Origin: Synergistaceae bacterium
GTDB lineage: Bacteria; Synergistota; Synergistia; Synergistales; Synergistaceae
Assembly: GCA_031273805.1 (NCBI GenBank)
Contig: JAISRE010000015.1
Coordinates: forward strand, 1-38,919
Direction: 5' to 3'
DNA length: 38,919 nucleotides
Shown in pieces: positions 15,761-23,091 of the stretch. Both the position numbers and the translations under genes were made by a program. Position 1 is the first letter of the stretch, and the number at the start of each line of letters is the position of its first letter. The notes beneath the pieces are model-generated. The model was not told where the DNA came from, did not search any database, and was given only the letters and a program-made list of their open reading frames with translations.

Positions 15761-16639
15761 TCAGAGCCCGGCGGAATCGAAGTCGAGGTCAGAGGTCCCG
15801 ACGGAATCAGAATCTCCTGCGCCGTGCAGCAGGCGCCACACCTTGCCGGTTATCCAGTTGAAATCGTTTGAATTGCGCACGTCGCTTATCCGTCTTGGAC
15901 GAGGCAAATTGACGTTCACAAAGCACTTTATCGTCCCGGGATTTGTCGACATCACCGCGACCCGGTCCGCCAGGAAAACCGCCTCCTCGATGCTGTGCGT
16001 GATGAATATTATCGTCTTGTGCGTCTCCTCCCAAATTCTCAACAGTTCGTCCTGAAGCGTCTCGCGAGTTTGTGCGTCAACGGCGGCGAAGGGCTCGTCC
16101 ATGAGCAGCACCTCGGGATCGAACGCCAACGCGCGCGCTATGGCGACGCGCTGTTTCATTCCGCCCGAAAGCTCATGCGGGTAGCTCTCCTCAAAGCCCT
16201 TCAAGTCCACCAGTTCGATGTACTTATCGCTTATAGCTTTCCGCTCGCTCCTTGGGACCTTCTTTACCTCGAGCCCATACTCTATGTTTTTTCTAACCGT
16301 CCTCCACGGGAAGAGGGCGTAGCCCTGCAGCACGATACCTCTGTTGAGGTCGGGACCTGTGATCTTCTTGCCGTCTATGTAGATTTCCCCGGAGGTGGGA
16401 GCGGAGAGCCCAGCCATAATGTCGAGAAACGTCGATTTTCCGCACCCGCTCGGGCCTACCATCGTGAGAAACTCGCCATCTTTGACCTTCAGATTTATAT
16501 TATAAAGAGCCGTAAAATCGTGCTTACCTCCTCCAAGGCGCTTGACGTGAAAAACCCGGTTAGTATTTCTAGCTACTATCTTAAACGAATTGATATCTTC
16601 TTCCGATATTGCGGTCTGTTCCTCAATCAGTGTCGTCAT
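15761..16639 (-). CDS. ABC transporter ATPase, SsuB/TauB/nitrate type
   Basis: ATP-hydrolysing subunit of an importer for sulfonate-, taurine-, nitrate- or pyrimidine-precursor-like substrates; 292 residues. Visible motifs are Walker [11 protein letters not shown]-loop at LQGYALFPW, signature LSGGMKQR, Walker [16 protein letters not shown] and switch [18 protein letters not shown] precedes ATG 16639. Its natural partners, an SsuC-like permease and an SsuA-like binding protein, lie on the opposite strand at 19498-21486. Upstream on its own strand are the LolD-like and FtsX-like genes, separated by a repeat copy. The C-terminal acidic tail [16 protein letters not shown] is unremarkable. Substrate unknown. 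Confidence 0.88.
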   Translation of the reverse strand: MTTLIEEQTAISEEDINSFKIVARNTNRVFHVKRLGGGKHDFTALYNINLKVKDGEFLTMVGPSGCGKSTFLDIMAGLSAPTSGEIYIDGKKITGPDLNRGIVLQGYALFPWRTVRKNIEYGLEVKKVPRSERKAISDKYIELVDLKGFEESYPHELSGGMKQRVAIARALAFDPEVLLMDEPFAAVDAQTRETLQDELLRIWEETHKTIIFITHSIEEAVFLADRVAVMSTNPGTIKCFVNVNLPRPRRISDVRNSNDFNWITGKVWRLLHGAGDSDSVGTSDLDFDSAGL

Positions 16640-16658
16640 TTTTTAACTTCCTCCTTGT

Positions 16659-16776
16659 CCTTAGAAAAGGGTTGATTTATTGTTAGAGGCCTAAAGAGTA
16701 AAGATTAAAACCCTGATAGCTTCTGCGTCCGTAAACTTCAAAAGAACGTTTTAGCGATTTAATCAGCGTTTCCTTA
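16659..16776. repeat. Interspersed MITE-like repeat, diverged copy
   Basis: From CCTTAGAAAAGGGTTGATTTATTG to TTTAATCAGCGTTTCCTTAG. It shares TGTTAGAGGCCTAAAG and both ends with the 8.2-kb copies, but the interior has diverged. It lies between the Shine-Dalgarno of the SsuB-like gene and the stop of the LolD-like gene, so a readthrough transcript would contain it. Confidence 0.75.
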
Positions 16777-16779
16777 GCT

Positions 16780-17466
16780 TCACGGATATCGCTGGAAACA
16801 ATCGGCTTCACGAATGAACCCCTCCTCCATTATGAGATGTCTGTTGCCGCAGCTCACAGTATCCACCTCGTGCGTGACGAGGATTATCGTTACACCCTCC
16901 GCCGAAATCCGCTCGAACATCCGCAGAATATCGTTCGTTGTCTGCGGATCCAGATCACCGGTTGGCTCATCGGCTATCAGAAGGCACGGCGAATTTATGA
17001 GGCTTCTCGCTATGGAGACTCTGCGGAGCTCTCCGCCTGATAGCTGATCCGGATACGAGCCGACAAGGTGCGGTATGCCGGTCTGCTCCAACAGGGAAAG
17101 AGCTCTTTTCTTCGGGTCGCCCTCCCTGCTGTAAAAGTAAAAGGGGAGGAGAACGTTATCCAGCACGGTAAAATTGAACAGTATACCGTGACCCTGCGGA
17201 ATGTACCCAATCTGGCTGTTTCTCAGAAACGCGAGCTCCTTCTCATTTGCGCCGCCTATATCGCGCCCGTCGAAAACTATTTTGCCGGACGAAGGCCTCG
17301 CAAGCCCCGCAATCAAATTGAGCAGAGTGCTTTTCCCGCTCCCGGAGCGACCTGTGATGAAGATGAAATCATTTTCACCAACAGAGATATCGACGTCGTT
17401 TACCGCCAGGAACCCCGCATCGCCGCGACGGTATTCCTTCCGGAGTTTTCTTATCTCCAAAAGCAT
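16780..17466 (-). CDS. ABC transporter ATPase, LolD/MacB type
   Basis: 228 residues. Walker A GRSGSGKSTLLN, signature LSGGELRR, Walker B CLLIADEPTGDLD and switch VTHEVDT mark the LolD/MacB/FtsE group that powers FtsX-like permeases rather than channel importers. An AGGAAGGA ribosome site precedes the ATG by about 14 bases. It follows the FtsX-like gene by 48 bases and is its obvious partner. Only one permease gene is present, so a homodimer is expected. Substrate unknown: lipoprotein or lipid extraction, peptide export, or metal-linked work are all possible. Confidence 0.85.
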   Translation of the reverse strand: MLLEIRKLRKEYRRGDAGFLAVNDVDISVGENDFIFITGRSGSGKSTLLNLIAGLARPSSGKIVFDGRDIGGANEKELAFLRNSQIGYIPQGHGILFNFTVLDNVLLPFYFYSREGDPKKRALSLLEQTGIPHLVGSYPDQLSGGELRRVSIARSLINSPCLLIADEPTGDLDPQTTNDILRMFERISAEGVTIILVTHEVDTVSCGNRHLIMEEGFIREADCFQRYP

Positions 17467-17514
17467 GGAATTTTTATTCCTTCCTCGCGCGGCCCGCCGC
17501 GTCGGCCAAGCAGC

Positions 17515-18723
17515 TCATTCCCCATCCCAGACTGAGGCTGCCGACACGGGGCCTATACGAAGAACCGAATATAGCGACGCCAGCGGCCCTACGAGAAACG
17601 ACATGAAAAACCCGGCGGCTATGAGCAGAGCCGCAGTACCTGCACGGGGCTGTATGTAGGGCAGAATCATGCCCAGATCGATGAGAGCGCGGAAGGGCAG
17701 TATCAGCAGGCAGAAAGCAAACACTCCCGCCAGGGCGCCAAACAGGCTGACGAGGGCAGCTTCGAGCAGGACGAAACGCGCTATCCACCCGACCGTCGCA
17801 CCCAGAACTCTATAAATCCTGAACTCTCCCTTGCGTTCATTTAATATGACGGTAAAGAGGACAGTCAGGACACCCACTGCCAACAGCCACAATATCGCAG
17901 TCAACGTGAAAATGACCGACATCAGCAAATTCAGATTCCTGGACAGCTCTCCTATGAAATCCTGCGGACGGATAACGTCCACTCCGGACAATCGCAGGGC
18001 ATCGTGAATCTCCCGCGTGAAAGCGACGGGATCGAGTCCCTCGTCGATATCGGCCGTTATGATCGACGCCGCACGCTCCACGTCCCGGACGTCTTCGCCG
18101 GTATAATAAAAGTACTCCTTTAAAGCTGCCCGCGCGGTCTCCATGTTGAAGAACACAGACGTATCAAACCCCATTCCGGTTTTCTCGAGACGAGCGACGA
18201 CGCGGTACTCGCTGCTGAAGAACATGAGTTTGTCTCCTGCTGTGGCGTCGATCTGACTGCCCACTATCACCTCTCCGAAGGCAAGGATCCCCGGAACTTC
18301 GCCGAGGAGCCAGGGAGCTATTACAAAGTCTGTGTTCGGCTCATATCCTATGAGCTGCACAGGGAATGAACAGTGACTGGAATCCATGGTCGCTATGAAC
18401 AGCTGAGGCGACGTCCGCGAAAACCCCTTTACGCCCGATATCTTGTCCAGAGCCTCCATATCGAGGTAGAACGCGCTTGGTTCTCCTCTCAGCAACACGC
18501 CCTCTGCGCTGTGTTGGTAGCCTATCGGCGCGAGTATTAGATCCGCGCCGAGGCGATCAGACATACTGCTCATTCCCTTTCGCAAACTGAACGTCAAGAG
18601 CGATCCGGTTATCAGAACGAACGACAGCAGGGCTACAAAACTCGCGATGCAGAAGCTGCGAAAGGGCCTGCGCCTTAAATTTTGCAAGGATATATTAAAT
18701 GCGTTCAGCCTGCGCAATCGCAT
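17515..18723 (-). CDS. FtsX-like ABC transporter permease
   Basis: 402 residues with the MacB/FtsX layout: N-terminal cytoplasmic arm NLRRRPFRSFC, one transmembrane helix at about 24-48, a large extracytoplasmic domain (about 50-260), then three transmembrane helices (about 265-295, 310-340 and 365-390). It acts with the LolD-like ATPase. Its start overlaps the end of the DUF4418 gene by 29 bases, so the three genes form a tight operon. FtsX-like/ATPase pairs are found next to small membrane proteins of DUF2318 or DUF4418 type in several anaerobes, in some cases with iron uptake genes; no iron transporter is visible here. Confidence 0.82.
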   Translation of the reverse strand: MRLRRLNAFNISLQNLRRRPFRSFCIASFVALLSFVLITGSLLTFSLRKGMSSMSDRLGADLILAPIGYQHSAEGVLLRGEPSAFYLDMEALDKISGVKGFSRTSPQLFIATMDSSHCSFPVQLIGYEPNTDFVIAPWLLGEVPGILAFGEVIVGSQIDATAGDKLMFFSSEYRVVARLEKTGMGFDTSVFFNMETARAALKEYFYYTGEDVRDVERAASIITADIDEGLDPVAFTREIHDALRLSGVDVIRPQDFIGELSRNLNLLMSVIFTLTAILWLLAVGVLTVLFTVILNERKGEFRIYRVLGATVGWIARFVLLEAALVSLFGALAGVFAFCLLILPFRALIDLGMILPYIQPRAGTAALLIAAGFFMSFLVGPLASLYSVLRIGPVSAASVWDGE

Positions 18724-19144
18724 TGCCTCTTGTGTCTCTTCTATACTTTCTGATCAATCTGATAGTGTTTACAGAAGCCGCAAGGGTCACCAGGAGACTG
18801 ATAACGTTAAGGGATGGAAGCGTGATGAGGCGGCAGTCCATATTATGATGCTCGCACATCCCAATCAATATGTTCGGAATCAGAAAAGCCAGAGTGCCGT
18901 TGAAGAGGATCGACAGGCTGAGCCCCGCCAGCATGGGAACTGCGCTCGACAGGATATACGCCGCGCCCAGCAGGGCGATCACAATGCCTATCCCCAGCTC
19001 GGCCCGCGCCGACCATAAGCAGTTTGTCACGTGACCGTGGTTTTGTTCACAGATTTTAAAAATATACTTGGGCCCAACCGCTATCAGAATCCCAAACACA
19101 AGGAAGAACAAACCCGCAGCAATATGTTTTATCCGTCCGCTCAT
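18695..19144 (-). CDS. DUF4418-family membrane protein
   Basis: 149 residues from ATG 19144 (MSGRIKH), with GGGAGG 10 bases upstream; the track's start is a TTG inside that ribosome site. Four predicted transmembrane helices at about 7-25, 45-65, 70-95 and 110-130 (counted from this start). Cysteines and histidines occur in loops (ICEQNHGHVTNC and MCEHHNMDC), a pattern that could bind a metal or haem. Matches what I know of DUF4418, which is often encoded with an FtsX-like permease and LolD-like ATPase. It is first in the leftward operon and directly follows a good promoter. Confidence 0.72.
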   Translation of the reverse strand: MSGRIKHIAAGLFFLVFGILIAVGPKYIFKICEQNHGHVTNCLWSARAELGIGIVIALLGAAYILSSAVPMLAGLSLSILFNGTLAFLIPNILIGMCEHHNMDCRLITLPSLNVISLLVTLAASVNTIRLIRKYRRDTRGNAIAQAERI

Positions 19145-19207
19145 CAACAAATTACCTCCCAACTAAACTATGAGTGTACTGCTACCCTCTCTCTTGATTG
19201 CCTATAT

Positions 19208-19219
19208 AACATATATGTT
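19208..19219. promoter_or_regulatory. Perfect palindrome AACATATATGTT, putative operator
   Basis: A 12-bp perfect palindrome about 8 bases downstream of the -10 box of the leftward promoter, where a repressor would block initiation. A half-like copy AATATATGTT is at 19241-19250 within the same promoter. The cognate regulator is not identified. Confidence 0.45.
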
Positions 19220-19226
19220 TAGTAGC

Positions 19227-19255
19227 CTTTTATCACAAAAAATATATGTTGTCAA
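19227..19255 (-). promoter_or_regulatory. Promoter of the DUF4418-FtsX-LolD operon
   Basis: Read on the minus strand: consensus TTGACA (19250-19255), a 17-base spacer, then TAAAAG (19227-19232), about 80 bases before the DUF4418 start. The rest of the gap 19145-19497 is AT-rich and has no gene; TATAAT at 19339-19344 may serve the rightward operon but lacks a recognisable -35 box. Confidence 0.5.
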
Positions 19256-19497
19256 GAAATCCTGATGTCTATCAAAGAACATAAATATTTTCAGAGATAA
19301 TCTAAATAAATTCTATAGGAATACTAGGAATTATGTGTGTATAATACCCTCCAATATATTATGCTGGATGTATTGGACGTGATGTTTGCACGTTCGGAAC
19401 CACAAAACCCTGTTTCTCCGGCGTTTCAGCAAGCTGAGTACGGATTTTGAATCTGGGGTGAAGAATTTGAGTTCGTTATGCGTGAGGAGGACGAAAG

Positions 19498-20397
19498 ATG
19501 AGCAAAGATGCAACCGGGGCGGAAATAAACGCCATCAAACAATTCAAAGATGATATTGAAGCTGGACTCGAGTTGGATTTCCGGAGCCACGCTCCGCGAT
19601 GGAGGGACATCAAGTCGAAATACCTGGATACCGCTTTCCGAAATATTGTCGAGTATATCAAGGGAATCTTCGGCATTATAGTCTTCCTCCTGCTGTGGGA
19701 GGTCTGTTCGAGATTTGGGATTATCGACAATATCTTTATCCCTCCGTTTTCCAAAATCTGCACGGAATTCTGGAATCTCATGAAATCCGGAGAATTGGGG
19801 TACCACACGTCCATAAGCCTTTGGAGAACCATGACGGGTCTGGGGTTGGGCATTGCGGTGGCGGTGCCGTTGGGCTTGCTGGTGGGTCAGATTCACATAG
19901 TGGAGCGATTTCTCGACCCGATACTTCAGACATTCAGGCAGACGTCCACTCTGGCGCTGATGCCGGTTTTCATACTGCTGCTCGGCCTTGGGGAGACGTC
20001 AAAGGTGGCGATGATTTTCTGGGGCGTATCGTGGCCCATACTGCTCAGCACCATCAGCGGAGTGAAGAGCGTGGACCCGCTCTTCATCAAGGCGGCAAAG
20101 TCCATGAACGAGTCCATGAGCGGGATCTTCCTCAAGATCATCCTCCCGGCGTCCCTGCCGCATATATTTACCGGCATCCGGTTGGGGGCCACCTCGTCAA
20201 TAATGCTGCTCATCGTGGCGGAGATGGTCGGCGCAAGCTCGGGCCTCGGTTTCCTCATTCACGACTTCGAGGTTAAATACGAGATCCCGAAGATGTTCGC
20301 GGTCATAGCCCTGTTCTCGATCCTGGGGCTCTCCTTGAACTACATCCTGGTGGTCGCGGAAAAGAAGATCATAAAGTGGAAACCGAATGAAGCCTAA
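19498..20397 (+). CDS. ABC transporter permease, SsuC/TauC type
   Basis: 299 residues. A hydrophilic N-terminal arm of about 55 residues is followed by six transmembrane helices of the BPD-transp type. The coupling-helix (EAA-like) region is SMNESMSGIFLKIILPASLPHIFTGIRLG, the standard SsuC form. Helices lie at about 58-78, 110-130, 150-165, 170-190, 232-250 and 270-290. GAGGAG precedes ATG 19498 by 8 bases. It opens a three-gene rightward operon with the binding protein and the radical SAM enzyme. Its ATPase must come from elsewhere, most simply the SsuB-like gene on the other strand. Confidence 0.88.
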   Translation: MSKDATGAEINAIKQFKDDIEAGLELDFRSHAPRWRDIKSKYLDTAFRNIVEYIKGIFGIIVFLLLWEVCSRFGIIDNIFIPPFSKICTEFWNLMKSGELGYHTSISLWRTMTGLGLGIAVAVPLGLLVGQIHIVERFLDPILQTFRQTSTLALMPVFILLLGLGETSKVAMIFWGVSWPILLSTISGVKSVDPLFIKAAKSMNESMSGIFLKIILPASLPHIFTGIRLGATSSIMLLIVAEMVGASSGLGFLIHDFEVKYEIPKMFAVIALFSILGLSLNYILVVAEKKIIKWKPNEA

Positions 20398-20454
20398 GGG
20401 CTAAAGGGCAGGAGAGCGTCAGGACCTATTTAAAAATTTGAGGAGGTATTGAAT

Positions 20455-21486
20455 ATGGGAAAAAAGCGGATCGAGCGAATCATTATAGCGTTGGTAGTTG
20501 TGGCAGCAGCGGCAGGTCTGACCTACTGGATCAACGGGAGGAACGCCCCGCCGGGGAGTGCCGCGTCGGGTCGGCGCGAAATACCGGCGGATGAGAGAAT
20601 ACTCGTCAAGATTCCAACGATCCAGGGCGGCGGCCCCGCACTTATCGCAAAGGTAAAGGGGTATTTCGAAGAACAAAATTTGGAGATCGAGGAAATTGGG
20701 CAGGTACCGTCAGGAAATCAGATTCAATCCGTCATCACCGGCGACATTGATTTCACTCTTGGAAACCACACGGACAGGGAGATAGAGGCCATAGCGAAGG
20801 GAATTCCGGTGAAGGTGGTTTTAGCCCAGTCCGAGACCACGGAGGATATGCCTCACATGCGATGGATGGTCCCCAAGGACAGCGACATTCACGGTCCAAG
20901 GGACCTGATCGGCAAAAAAATAGCGATGTCATACATAACCGGCGGCTGCCCCGTGACAAATCTACGCCAATACCTCAAAGGAGGGAACGTCAACCTGAAG
21001 GAGGTGCAGATGGTGCAAATGGCGGACGGCCTCCAGGCTGCGGCATTGAACGAGGGGTTGGTGGACGTCATAACCATTCACGCGCCGGTGTCAGGAGTCG
21101 TGCGCGAACAGCTGGGCCTGCGCACACTCTTCTCGGACTTCGACACCTTCCAGGGCAGGGCCGGAAACAACATGGCCACCTCGCAAAAAATCATAGACGG
21201 CAATCCGGAAAAGGTTCGCCGATTCGTCGCCGCCATCGTGAAGGCTCAAGCCTGGATAAATGACAATCATGACGAGGCCGACAGGCTTTACGCCGAATAT
21301 CTCAAGCTGAACCCAGAGCATGTCCCGCTCTTTGACAGGACGCACTACAGCAGGGACGGCCTCGAGTACAACGAAAGGGTTCAGCTGTGGATCGACGAGC
21401 TGGTCACCCTGGGGGAGATAAAACCGGGCCAGTTTAAGGCTGAAGATATATACACAAATGAGTTCAACCCTAATTACAGAAAATAA
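20455..21486 (+). CDS. Substrate-binding protein, SsuA/TauA/NMT1-like
   Basis: 343 residues from ATG 20455; AGGAGG ends 8 bases upstream, which excludes the track's TTG at 20449. The N-terminus has a membrane helix (IIIALVVVAAAAGLTYWI) without a lipobox cysteine, so it is either a cleaved periplasmic protein or anchored by an uncleaved helix. The fold matches NMT1/SsuA proteins: an IPTIQGGGPALIAKVKGYFEEQNLE start, a GDIDFTLGNH segment, then LNEGLVDVITIHAPVSG in the second lobe. The family binds sulfonates, taurine, nitrate, bicarbonate or thiamine pyrimidine precursors. The radical SAM gene 55 bases downstream suggests the imported compound is a precursor or product of radical chemistry. Confidence 0.85.
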   Translation: MGKKRIERIIIALVVVAAAAGLTYWINGRNAPPGSAASGRREIPADERILVKIPTIQGGGPALIAKVKGYFEEQNLEIEEIGQVPSGNQIQSVITGDIDFTLGNHTDREIEAIAKGIPVKVVLAQSETTEDMPHMRWMVPKDSDIHGPRDLIGKKIAMSYITGGCPVTNLRQYLKGGNVNLKEVQMVQMADGLQAAALNEGLVDVITIHAPVSGVVREQLGLRTLFSDFDTFQGRAGNNMATSQKIIDGNPEKVRRFVAAIVKAQAWINDNHDEADRLYAEYLKLNPEHVPLFDRTHYSRDGLEYNERVQLWIDELVTLGEIKPGQFKAEDIYTNEFNPNYRK

Positions 21487-21541
21487 AAGCTGTTTTTAAG
21501 AATTTCCACACAAAAAAATAAACAAATAAAACGGAGGTAAG

Positions 21542-22837
21542 ATGATGAGCAAGTACAGTCAGTTAAGCGCGGTGGACAAGAAAATCGAAATTCAGGGTTT
21601 TGGCATAAAAATTTTGCCGGAACTGAAGTTGGATCTCCAAAAGGAGGGGTACTATCCTGTGGCGTTGACCTGGATAGGGGACGACATCACCGGTCCCTTC
21701 TCGTTCATAGGCTATGGAGAGAACTCTCCGTTCGAGCTGCGCAAGGAGGACGGCGGCTATCACGTTTACAGGGACGACGAATATTTTTCGGAGGTCTCGT
21801 TTTACAAGAGGCCGAATTTCTGGGACCGCCAGTGGTCGATCAAAGACGGCGCCGAGGGCACGTTTTTTGTGGACGAGGGCATGTCCGGGGTCATAACCCC
21901 CTGCGCGCCCAACAGCCTCATCGCCGAAAACGACGAGGTCCGCCAGGTGACTGGCGGCAAGTTCCCATTCGTCACTCTGGCCTGCTACAACGGGCTCTCG
22001 ATATGGCCGTCCTACGGGTGCCTCTACACGAAGCAGGGCAACCCCTGCACGTTCTGCTGCATTCCGGGAGACTACGTCGAGGACCATATGCTGATTCAGC
22101 AGGAGGGCTGGCTCGACGGCATGTCCAAAGCCGTCGAAGCGGCGATCGACGAGTTGGGCAGCGATATCGAAAACTGCTCCCTGACGGTGGATTCGGGCAC
22201 ACTCCCGGGCCGGGACAAGGGCGCATGGGCGTACATCCAGATTCTGGAGGCAGTCAAGGCGCGAATAGGCAAGCTGCCGAACACAATTTATATACGCGCA
22301 GTCATCGAGCCGCCATACGACGAGGAAGTGCTGTTCAAGCTGAGGGACGCAGGTTTCACGAGCATACAGTGCGACATTGACGTGTATGACGACGCGGAGC
22401 GCCTCGAAGTGATGCCAAACGCAAAGGGCAAGCGGTCGATAGACGATTACGTGCGCATACTGACCAGAGCCAAGGAAATTTTCCCGGGCGAAGTCGCGAC
22501 CCAATTAGTTGCCGGCATTCAAAAGGACGAGAACTTGCTGAAGGGCGTGGAGCGTTTTGCCAGCGTGGGGATTCCGACGCTCGTGACCCCGTTCCTGCCG
22601 TTCGGTCAAGGCATCAACCTGGTTAGAAAGGGCAAGGCGAGCGTGCCGGGCCCGGATAAGATGAGGAGGGTATACGAGGCCTGCGGCAAAATCCTGAACA
22701 AGTACAACGTAGCCCCTCCGCAGTTCAGAGGCGGGGTGAGCTCGCTCGCGGAGACCATGGGCAGGAGGCTGAAGAGGGTGCCGTCGCTCACTAACTATTC
22801 AAAGGTGGACTCCTATGAGACGAGAAAAGCAGTATAA
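21542..22837 (+). CDS. Radical SAM enzyme with C-x8-C-x2-C motif
   Basis: 431 residues. The cluster-binding cysteines are C160-x8-C169-x2-C172 (GCLYTKQGNPCTFCC), followed by a fourth adjacent C173; the usual radical SAM motif is C-x3-C-x2-C. The rest agrees with a radical SAM barrel: LTVDSGTLPGRD near strand 2, YIRAVIEPP, LRDAGFTSIQCDIDVYDD and FLPFGQG. An N-terminal domain of about 140 residues has no family I can name. No C-terminal extra Fe-S cluster motif is visible. GGAGG lies 4 bases before ATGATG. Its position as last gene of a SsuA/SsuC-like transporter operon suggests it acts on the transported compound. Reaction unknown. Confidence 0.78.
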   Translation: MMSKYSQLSAVDKKIEIQGFGIKILPELKLDLQKEGYYPVALTWIGDDITGPFSFIGYGENSPFELRKEDGGYHVYRDDEYFSEVSFYKRPNFWDRQWSIKDGAEGTFFVDEGMSGVITPCAPNSLIAENDEVRQVTGGKFPFVTLACYNGLSIWPSYGCLYTKQGNPCTFCCIPGDYVEDHMLIQQEGWLDGMSKAVEAAIDELGSDIENCSLTVDSGTLPGRDKGAWAYIQILEAVKARIGKLPNTIYIRAVIEPPYDEEVLFKLRDAGFTSIQCDIDVYDDAERLEVMPNAKGKRSIDDYVRILTRAKEIFPGEVATQLVAGIQKDENLLKGVERFASVGIPTLVTPFLPFGQGINLVRKGKASVPGPDKMRRVYEACGKILNKYNVAPPQFRGGVSSLAETMGRRLKRVPSLTNYSKVDSYETRKAV

Positions 22838-22851
22838 AAAATTATACTGCT
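22828..22851 (+). terminator. Hairpin at the end of the radical SAM gene
   Basis: AGCAGTATAA pairs perfectly with TTATACTGCT over a 4-base A loop; the left arm contains the stop codon. There is no run of T after it, so rho-independent action is uncertain; it may stabilise the 3' end. Confidence 0.45.
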
Positions 22852-22900
22852 ATAAAGCTTGCCCTATGTTGTAGGTCTGTAGACTTGTATCCATCCTATT

Positions 22901-22953
22901 CACGAAGCAAATCGGCGTCCGATATCCAATCTCGGCCGCCGATTTGCTTCGTG
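22901..22953 (+). promoter_or_regulatory. Long perfect stem-loop ahead of the ABC-F gene
   Basis: CACGAAGCAAATCGGCG and CGCCGATTTGCTTCGTG form a 17-bp perfect stem around 19 bases, within which CCGA/TCGG can extend the pairing. It lies about 140 bases before the ABC-F start. No U-tract follows. It may be a leader structure for ABC-F, as these genes are often attenuated, or a remnant of a mobile element. Confidence 0.5.
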
Positions 22954-23091
22954 CATTTCCTGTAGTAACGCCTTTATTCGATTCTCCACAATCTTGTCCC
23001 AACATGATACACTTTTGGCACGATGGTCAGTGACCGTCATGTATAGCCTGGGACAGGCTGGATTATATTGGGTTGTGCGCTCTTTTATGGG

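Noticed and set aside
21563-22504. Minus-strand 313-residue ORF
   Set aside because: Antisense to the radical SAM gene, which has a ribosome site and conserved motifs.
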